A DNA stretch of 64,000 nucleotides from Streptomyces sp. NBC_01750 (GCF_035918095.1 NZ_CP109137.1:5396001-5460000); one strand, 5' to 3'. Counted from the stretch's first letter, positions 1-11,837 are shown. Notes: a model not told the origin generated them from the sequence alone. Translations and numbers: made by a program.

Positions 1-243
1 GACGCCGAGCAGACCACGGCCTCTGGCCTGGTCATCCCGGACACCGCGAAGGAGAAGCCCCAGGAGGGCGTCGTCCTCGCCGTGGGCCCGGGTCGCTTCG
101 AGAACGGCGAGCGACTTCCGCTCGACGTCAAGACCGGCGACGTCGTGCTGTACAGCAAGTACGGCGGCACCGAGGTGAAGTACAACGGCGAGGAGTACCT
201 CGTCCTCTCGGCTCGCGACGTGCTCGCGATCGTCGAGAAGTAA
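1..243 (+). CDS. groES: GroES co-chaperonin, C-terminal part (cut by window edge)
   Basis: This is the last 80 codons of the 10-kDa co-chaperonin that caps GroEL in the cytoplasm. The frame is open from base 1 and ends with TAA. It contains the family pattern [15 protein letters not shown] (mobile-loop exit), a VVLAVGPG strand and the terminal [15 protein letters not shown]. The start lies outside the window, so any upstream CIRCE/HrcA operator cannot be seen. It is followed after 95 bp by groEL in the same direction, the classic heat-shock operon. Confidence 0.95.
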   Translation, partial: DAEQTTASGLVIPDTAKEKPQEGVVLAVGPGRFENGERLPLDVKTGDVVLYSKYGGTEVKYNGEEYLVLSARDVLAIVEK

Positions 244-262
244 TTCACCCGAAGTTTTTAAT

Positions 263-311
263 CTGCGCCCCTGGCCCCCGCGACATTTGTAGCCGGGAGC
301 CCGGGGCGCAG
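263..311 (+). other. Intergenic hairpin between groES and groEL
   Basis: A perfect 9-bp inverted repeat (CTGCGCCCC / GGGGCGCAG) encloses a GC-rich spacer in the 95-bp groES-groEL gap. It lacks a downstream T-run. It could act as an mRNA processing or stability element, or as a partial attenuator that sets the groES:groEL ratio. Function is inference. Confidence 0.5.
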
Positions 312-320
312 TTCGTTTGA

Positions 321-1961
<1,641 letters not shown>

Positions 1962-1979
1962 CGCCGTACGACACATGTG

Positions 1980-2022
1980 AAGGCCCTCGTCCCCGCCGCT
2001 CGGCGGTGGGAACGAGGGCCTT
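1980..2022 (+). terminator. Terminator of the groES-groEL operon
   Basis: A long inverted repeat (AAGGCCCTCGT...ACGAGGGCCTT with a continuing GC stem) starts 18 bp after the groEL stop. It is a strong Streptomyces-style terminator without a long U-tract. Confidence 0.8.
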
Positions 2023-2036
2023 CGGCGTTGGGCCGG

Positions 2037-2060
2037 GTGTTGCCGGGGCCCCGGCAACAC
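2037..2060 (-). terminator. Palindromic terminator of the ester cyclase gene
   Basis: A perfect 12+12 bp palindrome, GTGTTGCCGGGG / CCCCGGCAACAC, lies 9 bp beyond the stop of the minus-strand gene. It faces the groEL terminator and so separates the convergent units. Confidence 0.7.
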
Positions 2061-2069
2061 CGGTGCCGG

Positions 2070-2765
2070 CTAGCCCAGCGCGCCGAGCTGCCGCATCAGG
2101 CGCATGATGTCGAAGTGCCACCAGCCTTCGTGGATCTTCCCGTCCTCGAAGTGGAAGATCGTGGTGCCGGTCATGGTGCACTGCTTGCCCGTGGGGGCGA
2201 TGCCCATGAAGTCGCCCTTGTGGGTGCCGGTCCAGGTCCACAGCGTTACGACGTCGTCCCCCTCGGTCACCTGCCTGTCCAGGTTGAAGGTGAAGTCGAA
2301 GGCGTCGCGCCAGCCGCTGACATCGCTGCGGAGGATCTGCGACCCGATGAGGGTTTCCTCTTCCTTGAGGATGTCGTGGTCCCGGTAGTCGGACGCGAAC
2401 AGCTCGTCGATGGCGTCGAGATTGCCTCCGACGGCGATCTCGTGGAAGAAGCGGCGGGCGGCCGCCGCGTTCAGCTGTTCGTCACGGACCACATCGAGGT
2501 CGGTGAACGACGGCATCCCGTCACACAGCGCCACCATCTCCTGGAAGATCCGGTCGGTCTCCGGCAGATGGGAGTTCTTCATCGCGTCTTCGTACGACTG
2601 GAATTCGACGATCTCGACGTAGTGGGAGTCGTCGGCGCGGTCTTTGCCTGTGAGGGTGTGAGTGGCGGTCCGCTTGCCCTGGGTCTGGTCGACCCACTTG
2701 TCCATGAGCTGGTTCATGGTGTCGTACTGCTCGGTCTTGTAGTCGACTATCTGTACGAATTTCAT
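2070..2765 (-). CDS. SnoaL-like ester cyclase family protein with N-terminal extension
   Basis: A 231-aa protein. Residues ~95-225 match the SnoaL-like / ester cyclase fold (NTF2-like barrel): AAARRFFHEIAVGGNLDAI, SDYRDHD, DFTFNLDRQVTEGDDVVT, GDFMGIAPTGK and HFEDGKIHEGWWHFD. The first ~90 residues look like a small dimeric alpha-beta barrel (YVEIVEFQSYEDAMKNS), so this is a two-domain arrangement. No signal peptide is seen. The substrate is unknown, and many single-gene SnoaL-like proteins are not true cyclases. It stands alone on the minus strand between groEL and a dehydrogenase. Confidence 0.8.
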   Translation of the reverse strand: MKFVQIVDYKTEQYDTMNQLMDKWVDQTQGKRTATHTLTGKDRADDSHYVEIVEFQSYEDAMKNSHLPETDRIFQEMVALCDGMPSFTDLDVVRDEQLNAAAARRFFHEIAVGGNLDAIDELFASDYRDHDILKEEETLIGSQILRSDVSGWRDAFDFTFNLDRQVTEGDDVVTLWTWTGTHKGDFMGIAPTGKQCTMTGTTIFHFEDGKIHEGWWHFDIMRLMRQLGALG

Positions 2766-2826
2766 GGCGCCTCCCGGAAATGGGTGGGATGCGTCCAGTT
2801 TAGTGAGAATTGCGCCTAATGATGAG

Positions 2827-3951
2827 TTAAGCGGAATGTTTCAGTGCTCCTGGATGGACCGGGTCCGCGAAAGGCAGCCCGGCCGCGAACCGCTCCACCT
2901 CGTCCAGCGCCCGGTCGGCCATCCGGTGCAGCTCGCGGCCGAGCGAGCCTGCGATGTGCGGGGTGAGCAGGACGTTCGGCAGGTCGTACAAGGGCGAGTC
3001 GGCAGACGGGACTTCAGGGTCCGTCACATCCAGTACGGCATCGAGGCGTCCGGAGATGAGCTCGCCGAGCAGGGCCCGCTCGTCGACCAGCGAACCGCGC
3101 GCGGTGTTGACCAGAGTGGCGCCGTCGGGCATCAGTGCCAGCTGCCGGGCGCCGATCATATGGCGAGTGGCCGGGATCTGCGGAGCATGGACCGTGACGA
3201 CGTCGCTGTCGGCGCAGAGCACGTCCAGCGGCACGGTCTCGACGCCGAGGCGGGCGGCCTCGGCCGACTCCACGTGCGGGTCGTACAGCAGAACCCGCAG
3301 GTCGATCGGGCGCAGGAGCTCGATCACCCGGCGGCCGATCCGTGACGCGCCGACGATCCCGACCGTACGGCCGTAGTTGCCCGCGCCGTCGAGCTCCTGG
3401 TGCCAGTCGTGGTGGGTGCGCAGCGCGCGGTAGCGGCGCCGGGTGCGCAGAACGCGCTTGTTGGCGAAGAGGATCGCGGCGAGCGTGTACTCGGCGACGG
3501 GCAGGGCGTTGACCGCGGCGACCGAGGTCACCGCGATGCCGCGCTCCCAGCAGGCCTCGGTGATGTGGTGCTTGACGGAGCCTGCGGCGTGGACGACTGC
3601 GCGCAGCCGCGGGGCCGCGTCGAGGACCTCGGCGGTGAGCGGGGTCGTGCCCCAGCACGTCAGCAGTACGTCGGCCGTGGCGAGCGCGTCCGCGACGGGT
3701 GGCGAAGGCGCGGTCAGATCGTGGGCGACCAGGTGCGGGTCGGTGCGGGCGAGCGCGGTGAGACGGTCGCGGTGGCGGTCGTCGAGCAGGCGCTCGGCGA
3801 TGCCGGGGCCCATGGCCAGGAGGAGGGACGGGCGGCTGCCGGAGCCTTCCTCCGGGTTCTCACCAGGGTTCTCCGCCGGGCGCCCGCCCGGGTTCTTGCC
3901 GCGGTTCTCTCCGTGGTTTCCGCCGGAGCGATGGTCAGTGGCGTCGTCCAT
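2827..3951 (-). CDS. D-isomer-specific 2-hydroxyacid dehydrogenase
   Basis: An NAD(P)-dependent oxidoreductase of the D-2-hydroxyacid dehydrogenase family, 374 aa from ATG 3951; an in-frame ATG at 3972 would add seven residues. The catalytic set is visible: Arg in VNTARGSLVDE, Glu in DVTDPEVPSADSP and His in LTPHIAGS. The nucleotide loop reads GIVGASRIG, with Ser in place of the usual second Gly. The first ~45 residues are a low-complexity Gly/Asn/Glu/Pro stretch (GEN and ENP repeats) absent from most family members. Phosphoglycerate, glyoxylate and other substrates are all possible; the sequence does not decide. Confidence 0.87.
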   Translation of the reverse strand: MDDATDHRSGGNHGENRGKNPGGRPAENPGENPEEGSGSRPSLLLAMGPGIAERLLDDRHRDRLTALARTDPHLVAHDLTAPSPPVADALATADVLLTCWGTTPLTAEVLDAAPRLRAVVHAAGSVKHHITEACWERGIAVTSVAAVNALPVAEYTLAAILFANKRVLRTRRRYRALRTHHDWHQELDGAGNYGRTVGIVGASRIGRRVIELLRPIDLRVLLYDPHVESAEAARLGVETVPLDVLCADSDVVTVHAPQIPATRHMIGARQLALMPDGATLVNTARGSLVDERALLGELISGRLDAVLDVTDPEVPSADSPLYDLPNVLLTPHIAGSLGRELHRMADRALDEVERFAAGLPFADPVHPGALKHSA

Positions 3952-4150
3952 GGTGGAACTCGAGCTCCTCATAGATCTCTTGAGGTCGCACCCCGAAGGG
4001 TTTCACGAGTGCGGGGGAGTACGGCCCCGTAGATGTTGACGCTGAACGCGGCATCCAGGAGGGACCCTGCCCCCGTCCACACCCTGGCCGAGATCTCTGC
4101 CGCGCCCCCGGCCGTGCTTGTCCGCCGGCCGGATCGTTCCCGCAACGCGC

Positions 4151-4924
4151 CTACTGCGGGCCGTACTTCCGGCCTGTCCTGGACGTGATCCCGCCGAGCA
4201 ACCCGCGCGGCGCCAGCTTCACCGCACCCATCAGTGCCTTGTAGCGCGGGTCCGGGATCGAGAGCGACTTCCCGCGGGCCAGGTCCGCCAGGGCTGTGGA
4301 GACCACCTTGTCCGCGTCCAGCCACATCCACCCAGGGATGTTGTCCGTCCCCATCCCGGCCCGCTCGTGGAACTCCGTCCGCACGAATCCGGGACACAAC
4401 GCCATCAGGCGTACGCCCGAACCCGCCAGATCCCGCGCGGCGCCCTGCGTGAACTGCACGACCCATGCCTTCGAAGCGCCGTACGTCCCGCGCGGCACGA
4501 ACGCGGCCACCGACGCCACATTCACCACCCCGCCCCGGCCGCGCTCCCGCATCGACTCCGCCGCCGCAGCCGTCAGCCGCAGCACTGCCTCGCAGTGCAC
4601 CTTCAGCATCGTCAGTTCGTCGGCCATGGACACCTCGAGGAAGCGTCCCTTGTTGCCGAACCCGGCATTGTTGACCAGCAGGTCCACCGGGTTCTTCCGG
4701 TCGGCGAGCCGCTTCTCGACCGCGGCGATCCCGGCATCCTGCGACAGGTCGGCGGTCAGCACCTCCGCCTCGATGCCGTGCCGGTCGTGCAACTCGGTGG
4801 CCTGCTCGTGCAGCCGCTTGGTGTCGCGGGCCACCAGCACCAGGTTGTGTCCCTCGGCCGCGAGCCGTCGGGCGAACGCGGCCCCGATCCCCGCGGTCGC
4901 TCCCGTAATCAGTGCAGTCGTCAT
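4151..4924 (-). CDS. Short-chain dehydrogenase/reductase (SDR)
   Basis: A classical SDR of 257 aa. It shows the Rossmann motif TGATAGIG at residues ~7-14, NNAG in LLVNNAGFGNKG, a Ser in VNVASVAAF and the catalytic YGASK near residue 147. The PGFVRTEFHERAG segment resembles DltE/SadH-like membrane-associated SDRs that act on lipids or aldehydes; the exact substrate is not known. I chose ATG 4924 over GTG 4933. A TAACGT hexamer about 10 bp before the ATG suggests a leaderless or very short leader. The C-terminus is basic (SRTGRKYGPQ). Confidence 0.88.
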   Translation of the reverse strand: MTTALITGATAGIGAAFARRLAAEGHNLVLVARDTKRLHEQATELHDRHGIEAEVLTADLSQDAGIAAVEKRLADRKNPVDLLVNNAGFGNKGRFLEVSMADELTMLKVHCEAVLRLTAAAAESMRERGRGGVVNVASVAAFVPRGTYGASKAWVVQFTQGAARDLAGSGVRLMALCPGFVRTEFHERAGMGTDNIPGWMWLDADKVVSTALADLARGKSLSIPDPRYKALMGAVKLAPRGLLGGITSRTGRKYGPQ

Positions 4925-5019
4925 AGGCGGCACGTTAGTGCCCCCGTGTGGGAACGCGGGGGAGGCCCCTTGCCAGCCGGAATTCCGTGCCTGCCCAGGG
5001 GCCTTGTCCGAGGTTTTCC

Positions 5020-5688
5020 CTACCCGCCGTGCTTGGCGACGTATGCGCGGGCGTCCTTCAGCAGCTCGGGGTGGAGCGCCTCGCCGGCCGCGAGCACCCG
5101 GGGCAGCAGCTCCCGCTCGGTGGTGTCGGCCCGGAACGAGAGCTCGACCGTCACCTCGTGATCCGGCCTGTGCACGATCTCGATCGCGTCGCCCGCGCGG
5201 ATCTCGCCGGGCTCGACGACCCGCAGATACGCGCCGGGCGCGCCGTGCCGCATGAAGCGCTTGACCCAGCCCTTCTCACCCAGCCAGCTCGCGAACGTAC
5301 GACACGGAGTGCGGCCGCTTGTCACCTCCAGCACCACCTCGTCGCCTATCCGCCAGCGCTCACCGATCTTCGCCCCGGTCACATCGAGCCCGCTCGTCGT
5401 GAGGTTCTCCCCGAAGGAGCCGTTGGCTATCGACCGCCCCAACTCCCGCTCCCAGAAGTCCAGATCTTCGCGCGCGAACGCGTACACGGCCTGGTGGGTC
5501 CCGCCGTGGTGCCGAAGATCGCAGACCGTGTCCCCGACGACGCCGCCGGCCCCTTGTCCCTTGGGGCCCGGCTCCATCACCCGGACGGCCCCCTCGGCCG
5601 GCCGCTTGTCGATGCCGGTCGTGCCGCCCGCGGAGTCGGTGTACTCGACGGTCTTCGGCCGTCCCACATTCACGGTCAGAAGCTTCAT
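5020..5688 (-). CDS. MOSC domain-containing protein (YiiM-like)
   Basis: A 222-aa MOSC (molybdenum cofactor sulfurase C-terminal) protein of the YiiM type, thought to bind the molybdenum cofactor through a conserved Cys. It shows VNVGRPKTVEY at the N-terminus, GSFGENLTTSGLDV (typical FGENL motif) and TSGRTPCRTFASWLG with the Cys. Family members reduce N-hydroxylated compounds. The start is ATG 5688; GTG 5697 is possible. It is divergent from the LysR regulator at 5769 across an 80-bp gap, suggesting linked control. Confidence 0.9.
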   Translation of the reverse strand: MKLLTVNVGRPKTVEYTDSAGGTTGIDKRPAEGAVRVMEPGPKGQGAGGVVGDTVCDLRHHGGTHQAVYAFAREDLDFWERELGRSIANGSFGENLTTSGLDVTGAKIGERWRIGDEVVLEVTSGRTPCRTFASWLGEKGWVKRFMRHGAPGAYLRVVEPGEIRAGDAIEIVHRPDHEVTVELSFRADTTERELLPRVLAAGEALHPELLKDARAYVAKHGG

Positions 5689-5768
5689 GGACGCCACGCT
5701 AAACCCCCTGCCTCAAACGAACCATCCAATTTATAGCCTTCCCTCCAAGGGTCCCTTATATTCGAAGA
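5689..5768. promoter_or_regulatory. Divergent promoter region of MOSC gene and LysR gene
   Basis: An 80-bp AT-rich gap between two divergent starts. It holds an imperfect dyad around TATAGCCTT...AAGGGTCCCTTATA (5733-5761), of the size expected for a LysR-type T-N11-A operator. Binding is inferred from position and symmetry only. Confidence 0.45.
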
Positions 5769-6665
5769 GTGATCGAAGCCCGTCATCTCCGTGTCCTGCG
5801 CGCCGTTGCCGCCACCGGCTCATTCTCGGCGGCCGCGCGCACGCTGGGCTGCACACAGCCCGCCGTCAGCCAGCAGATGAAGGCGCTCGAGACGTCCGCG
5901 GGAACCCCGCTGCTGATCCGTACAGGTCGCGAGATGCGGCTCACCCAGGCGGGTGAGGCGCTCGTGCGGCACGCCTCGGGAATCCTCGCCGGCCTCACCG
6001 CCGCCGAGGAGGAGATCGCCGCCATCGCCGGTCTGCGGGCGGGCCGTGTCCGGCTGGTCTCGTTCTCCAGTGGCAGCTCCACGCTTGTGCCGACCGCGCT
6101 CGCCGCCCTGCGCGCGGCCCACCCGGGCACCCGCGTCTCTCTCGTCGAAGCCGAGCCGCCCCGCTCGGTGGAGATGCTGCGGGAGGGCGACTGCGATGTG
6201 GCGCTCGCCTTCCGTTATGGCGGGACGGACACGGAGTGGGACGACCTGACCGCCCGGCCGCTGCTCACCGACCGCCTCGTGGGCCTCGTCCCCGAGGGGC
6301 ACCGCCTCGCCGGATCGGACTCCGTCGCCATCGGCGATCTGGCCGGCGAGCCCTGGATCGCGGGCTGCCCGCGCTGCCGCCGCCAGCTCGTCGAGGTCTG
6401 CGAGGAGGCGGGCTTCACCCCGCGTATCGACTTCGCCACCGACGACTACCCGGCGGTGATCGGCCTGGTCGCCGCCGGTCTGGGTGTCGCGGTCCTGCCC
6501 GAGCTGGCGATGGAGTCGGTTCGGCCCAAGGCCGCGCGCACCGTGACTGTGGAGCCCGCGGTCCAGCGAGAGATCGTCGCGCTCACGCTCCCGGACCTGG
6601 CGCAGGTCCCGGCGGTCGCCGCCATGCTCGACCAGCTGACTCTGGCCGCGTCACGACGGCCCTGA
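5769..6665 (+). CDS. LysR family transcriptional regulator
   Basis: A 298-aa LysR-type regulator starting at GTG. The N-terminal winged HTH (residues 1-62) has LRVLRAVAATGSFSAAARTLG and QPAVSQQMKALE. The rest is the periplasmic-binding-like effector domain (VRLVSFSSGSS, CDVALAFRYG, GVAVLPELAMES). GTG lies a few bases after TTATATTCGAAG, so the mRNA may be nearly leaderless. Divergence from the MOSC gene makes that gene and itself the likely targets. The inducer is unknown. Confidence 0.93.
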   Translation: MIEARHLRVLRAVAATGSFSAAARTLGCTQPAVSQQMKALETSAGTPLLIRTGREMRLTQAGEALVRHASGILAGLTAAEEEIAAIAGLRAGRVRLVSFSSGSSTLVPTALAALRAAHPGTRVSLVEAEPPRSVEMLREGDCDVALAFRYGGTDTEWDDLTARPLLTDRLVGLVPEGHRLAGSDSVAIGDLAGEPWIAGCPRCRRQLVEVCEEAGFTPRIDFATDDYPAVIGLVAAGLGVAVLPELAMESVRPKAARTVTVEPAVQREIVALTLPDLAQVPAVAAMLDQLTLAASRRP

Positions 6666-6735
6666 CCGACCCCTGCTCACGAAGGGCGGGGGGTCGCTGC
6701 GGGAACGTTTCTTCGAACTTTTCGTACCGACGGGG

Positions 6736-7059
6736 TCAGCCTCGCGGTACGCCTCCCACGCTGGTCGCCGGGATCAGTCGATGCCGTGCGCGCCCCATCA
6801 GCTCCTCGCGCTCGTCCTCGGTCAGTCCGCCCCACACGCCGTACGGCTCCCGCACCGCCAGCGCGTGCGCCGCGCACTCCGCGCGGACCGGGCATCTCAT
6901 GCAGACCTCTTTCGCCGAGTTCTCGCGCGCACTCCGTGCAGCACCACGCTCACCCTCGGGGTGGAAGAAGAGAGAGCTGTCCACCCCACGGCAGGCTGCG
7001 AGGAGCTGCCAGTCCCACAAATCGGCGTTGGGTCCGGGAAGGCGGGAGAAATCTGCCAT
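6736..7059 (-). CDS. whiD: WhiB-family iron-sulfur regulator WhiD
   Basis: A 107-aa Wbl protein that binds a [4Fe-4S] cluster, senses NO/O2 and partners with region 4 of the principal sigma factor. The four ligands are Cys23, Cys53, Cys56 and Cys62 (VCMRCPVRAEC), followed by the YGVWGGLTEDERE turn and a basic tail. The sequence and the position next to bldM and the guaB locus fit WhiD, which S. coelicolor needs for spore maturation and is related to mycobacterial WhiB3. It is transcribed away from bldM across a 432-bp shared control region. The last ~15 residues vary among species. Confidence 0.95.
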   Translation of the reverse strand: MADFSRLPGPNADLWDWQLLAACRGVDSSLFFHPEGERGAARSARENSAKEVCMRCPVRAECAAHALAVREPYGVWGGLTEDEREELMGRARHRLIPATSVGGVPRG

Positions 7060-7491
7060 AGCGCTTGTCCCCTTGAAACCGTGCTGAGTGGATACAGGAC
7101 AGGTCGGATCAGAACGCGATACGAGTCGGATCCGGCACTCGTACCGTGACCACGACCGTACATCTACGGTGTTAGTAGATGTAAATATGACTCATTGCGA
7201 ATCTAGCCACAGACACCAGGAAAAGGGAAGAAAAGGCGCTAAATGGGGCATAGCTTGCCGATGAAAGGACGGATGACCTGCAGTGCTCTCCTCTGCGCAC
7301 GGCCCCTCACGTAGAGTGCCGAAGGCGGCTGTCCGACCCGTAACTCTTTCGAGTGACCGTCGTTGAGAGTGCGGAGGCGGTTGAAACAACAAGCGCTCGG
7401 GCACATGTCCGAGAGCGTTCAACCGCACAGGTGACGAAACGTACTCAGCCTGGAGGCTCAAGGTGACGCGCATCAGCTGCGGAGGGCGGCC
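7060..7491. promoter_or_regulatory. whiD-bldM divergent control region
   Basis: A 432-bp region with no gene. It holds the sigma-BldN promoter of bldM (7339-7366) and AT-rich stretches at 7170-7210 (ATGTAAATATGACTC) that could hold the whiD promoter. A sigma-WhiG-like string at 7240-7264 has the wrong spacing. Confidence 0.6.
7339..7366 (+). promoter_or_regulatory. Sigma-BldN-dependent promoter of bldM
   Basis: The sequence shows CGTAAC, 16 bp, then CGTTGA, the known sigma-BldN (ECF) -35/-10 arrangement described for bldMp1 in S. coelicolor. It lies about 125 bp upstream of the bldM start, giving a leader of roughly 115 nt. Confidence 0.88.
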
Positions 7492-8103
7492 ATGACATCC
7501 GTCCTCGTCTGCGACGACTCCCCGCTTGCCCGAGAGGCGCTCCGCCGCGCGGTTGCGACCGTGCCCGGCGTCGAGCGCGTGACGACCGCGGCCAACGGCG
7601 AGGAAGTCCTCCGCCGCTGGGGCGCCGACCGCTCGGACCTGATTCTGATGGACGTACGCATGCCCGGACTGGGCGGCGTCGAGACGGTCCGACGGTTGCT
7701 CTCCGCCGATCCCGGCGCCCGGATCATCATGCTGACCGTCGCCGAGGACCTGGACGGCGTCGCGCTCGCGGTCGCCGCCGGTGCTCGCGGCTATCTGCAC
7801 AAGGACGCCTCGCGCGCCGAGTTGCGCGCGACGGTCACCCAGGCGCTCGCCGACCCGACCTGGCGGCTGGCGCCGCGCCGGTTGCGTTCGGCGGAAATGG
7901 GCGCGGCGCCGACGCTCACCGCGCGTGAGATCCAGGTGCTCGAAGGAATGAGCCACGGGCGGTCGAACGCCGAGATCGGCCGCGAGCTCTTCCTCTCCGA
8001 GGACACGGTGAAGACGCATGCCAGGCGGCTTTTCAAGAAGCTGGGAGCCTCGGACCGGGCGCACGCCGTCGCGCTCGGATTCCGCTGGGGCCTGGTCCGC
8101 TAG
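7492..8103 (+). CDS. bldM: Orphan response regulator BldM
   Basis: A 203-aa NarL/FixJ-type response regulator controlling aerial hyphae formation and sporulation genes. In S. coelicolor it acts as a homodimer or as a heterodimer with WhiI. The receiver domain has DD at 8-9 and the pocket Asp54 (LILMDVRMPG). Studies of BldM showed this Asp is not needed for function, so it is an atypical receiver. The C-terminal LuxR HTH (TAREIQVLEGMSHGRSNAEI, SEDTVKTHARRLFKKLG) spans ~138-200. No histidine kinase is adjacent. Confidence 0.96.
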   Translation: MTSVLVCDDSPLAREALRRAVATVPGVERVTTAANGEEVLRRWGADRSDLILMDVRMPGLGGVETVRRLLSADPGARIIMLTVAEDLDGVALAVAAGARGYLHKDASRAELRATVTQALADPTWRLAPRRLRSAEMGAAPTLTAREIQVLEGMSHGRSNAEIGRELFLSEDTVKTHARRLFKKLGASDRAHAVALGFRWGLVR

Positions 8104-8267
8104 GCCCACGCGAGTGGTCGCCACGGGGGTACGACGGATCCCGCCCGCCACTCGGTGGGCGGGACGGCGGACGGGCGTCGGCATCCGTTTCCCGCGCGAT
8201 GCCGCATCCTTGAGGTGTGGAGTTCCTCGGGGACAAGTCGGTCGAGCGGGAGGGGAGGGCGCAGGAG

Positions 8268-8933
8268 ATGAGTTCCGGCGCACCTGCTCATAACGCTTCG
8301 GTGCACAACATTGGACACAGTGCCACGGAATCTCAGCCGTCAAGGCACCATGGACCGATGCGCGACGACGAGACCACGGTGATCGGTGCACTCGTTCACC
8401 GTGCCGTCGATGGCGACGAGCAGGCTACGCACGACCTCCTCGCGCATGTCCATCCGCTGGCGCTGCGCTTCTGCCGCGCGCGGCTGAGCCGACTGCCGGG
8501 CGACGCGCGTCACTTCGTGGAGGACCTTGCGCAGGAGGTCTGTGTCGCGGTGCTGATGGCGCTGCCGCGGTACAAGGACACCGGGCGGCCCTTCGAGGCT
8601 TTCGTCTTCGCCATCGCGTCCCACAAAGTCGCCGATCTGCAACGGGCGGCCATGCGGCATCCGGGATCGACGGCCGTGCCGTCCAATGAGATGCCGGAGC
8701 GTCCGGACGACTCGCTCGGTCCCGAGGAGCGCGCGCTGCTCAGTGACGATGCCGAGTGGGCCAAGAGGCTGCTCGCCAATCTGCCGGAGAACCAGCGGGA
8801 GCTGCTGGTTCTGCGGGTCGCTGTGGGGCTGACCGCCGAGGAGACCGGGCAGATGCTGGGAATGTCACCCGGCGCAGTGCGCGTCGCACAGCACCGCGCG
8901 CTCAGCCGGCTGCGCGCCCTGGCCGAGCAGTAG
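8268..8933 (+). CDS. shbA: ECF-like RNA polymerase sigma factor ShbA
   Basis: A sigma-70 family factor with region 2 ([37 protein letters not shown] segment) and region 4 ([35 protein letters not shown]). Position beside guaB and the sequence match ShbA, which in S. griseus drives transcription of hrdB, and mycobacterial SigD. Start choice is uncertain. ATG 8268 has AGGGGAGGG about 9 bp upstream; GTG 8217 would add 17 residues; ATG 8358 ([10 protein letters not shown]) gives the compact form. No anti-sigma gene lies next to it. Confidence 0.88.
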   Translation: MSSGAPAHNASVHNIGHSATESQPSRHHGPMRDDETTVIGALVHRAVDGDEQATHDLLAHVHPLALRFCRARLSRLPGDARHFVEDLAQEVCVAVLMALPRYKDTGRPFEAFVFAIASHKVADLQRAAMRHPGSTAVPSNEMPERPDDSLGPEERALLSDDAEWAKRLLANLPENQRELLVLRVAVGLTAEETGQMLGMSPGAVRVAQHRALSRLRALAEQ

Positions 8934-9052
8934 GCCGAGTGCTGGACCGACCGGTTGGCCGGGCACTGAACCGAGCAGCACGTCTCGTACGTATGAATAT
9001 ACAAAGCTGCTCGCTGATCTTGATGGTGGAATGAGACCGCTGCTGAGCCCGT

Positions 9053-10600
<1,548 letters not shown>

Positions 10601-10626
10601 CAGCCGTGTGCTGAACGCATGCGGTG

Positions 10627-10658
10627 AGGGGCGGCCCCGGGGTTCCGGGGCCGCCCCT
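10627..10658 (+). terminator. Terminator after guaB
   Basis: A perfect 14-bp stem (AGGGGCGGCCCCGG / CCGGGGCCGCCCCT) with a GGTT loop lies 27 bp after the guaB stop. guaB3 is thus likely expressed at least partly on its own. Confidence 0.8.
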
Positions 10659-10712
10659 CCCGTGTGGTCGGGGATACTGGAAGCGCAGACGTAGAAGGAG
10701 AGGCCACACATC

Positions 10713-11837
10713 GTGACTGAGATCGAGATCGGGCGCGGAAAGCGCGGCCGCCGGGCGTACGCGTTCGATGACATCGCCGTCGTACCGAGCCGGCGTACGC
10801 GGGACCCGAAGGAGGTCTCGATCGCCTGGCAGATCGACGCCTACCGCTTCGAGCTGCCGTTCCTGGCCGCTCCGATGGACTCGGTGGTCTCCCCGCAGAC
10901 CGCGATCCGCATCGGTGAGCTGGGCGGTCTGGGTGTGCTCAACCTCGAGGGCCTGTGGACCCGGTACGAGGACCCGCAGCCGCTGCTCGACGAGATCGCG
11001 CAGCTCGACGAGGGCGCCGCGACCCGTCGCCTGCAGGAGATCTACGCGGCTCCGATCAAGGAGGAGCTGATCGGGCAGCGGATCAAGGAGGTGCGCGACT
11101 CGGGTGTGGTGACCGCCGCCGCGCTCTCGCCGCAGCGCACCGCGCAGTTCTCGAAGGCCGTGGTGGACGCGGGCGTCGACATCTTCGTCATCCGCGGTAC
11201 GACGGTCTCCGCCGAGCATGTCTCGGGCGCCGCCGAGCCGCTGAACCTGAAGCAGTTCATCTACGAGCTCGATGTGCCGGTCATCGTGGGCGGCTGCGCC
11301 ACCTACACGGCCGCGCTGCACCTGATGCGTACGGGCGCCGCGGGCGTCCTGGTCGGCTTCGGCGGCGGCGCCGCGCACACCACGCGCAACGTTCTGGGCA
11401 TCCAGGTTCCGATGGCGACCGCTGTCGCCGATGTGGCCGCGGCGCGCCGCGACTACATGGACGAGTCCGGCGGCCGGTACGTCCATGTCATCGCGGACGG
11501 CGGCGTGGGCTGGTCCGGGGATCTGCCGAAGGCGATCGCCTGTGGCGCGGACTCGGTGATGATCGGCTCCCCGCTGGCCCGTGCGACGGACGCGCCGGGC
11601 AAGGGCCACCACTGGGGCATGGAGGCAGCCCACGAGGACGTGCCGCGCGGCAAGCTCGTGGACCTGGGCATCGTGGGCACCACCGAGGAGGTCCTCACCG
11701 GTCCCTCGCACAGCCCCGACGGCTCGATGAACTTCTTCGGCGCGCTGCGCCGGGCGATGGCGACGACGGGCTACAGCGAACTCAAGGAGTTCCAGCGCGT
11801 CGAGGTGACGGTGGCGGACTCGCAGCACCGCCGCTGA
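10713..11837 (+). CDS. guaB3: GuaB3 family IMP dehydrogenase-related protein
   Basis: A 374-aa IMPDH/GMPR-barrel protein of the actinobacterial GuaB3 family, without the CBS pair found in GuaB. It starts at GTG after GAAGGAGAGG. Barrel elements are clear (LPFLAAPMDSVVSP, ADGGVGWSGDLPKAIACGAD). The loop that carries the catalytic Cys in GuaB (SICTT) reads GGGAAHTTR here, so the thioimidate Cys is missing. It is therefore doubtful that it acts as a normal IMP dehydrogenase; its true role is not known to me. Confidence 0.92.
   Translation: MTEIEIGRGKRGRRAYAFDDIAVVPSRRTRDPKEVSIAWQIDAYRFELPFLAAPMDSVVSPQTAIRIGELGGLGVLNLEGLWTRYEDPQPLLDEIAQLDEGAATRRLQEIYAAPIKEELIGQRIKEVRDSGVVTAAALSPQRTAQFSKAVVDAGVDIFVIRGTTVSAEHVSGAAEPLNLKQFIYELDVPVIVGGCATYTAALHLMRTGAAGVLVGFGGGAAHTTRNVLGIQVPMATAVADVAAARRDYMDESGGRYVHVIADGGVGWSGDLPKAIACGADSVMIGSPLARATDAPGKGHHWGMEAAHEDVPRGKLVDLGIVGTTEEVLTGPSHSPDGSMNFFGALRRAMATTGYSELKEFQRVEVTVADSQHRR

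Noticed and set aside
7240..7264. Sigma-WhiG-like promoter (TAAA...GCCGATGA) upstream of bldM
   Set aside because: The gap between the two boxes is 13 bp, while the family needs about 15, and the -10 has a mismatch.
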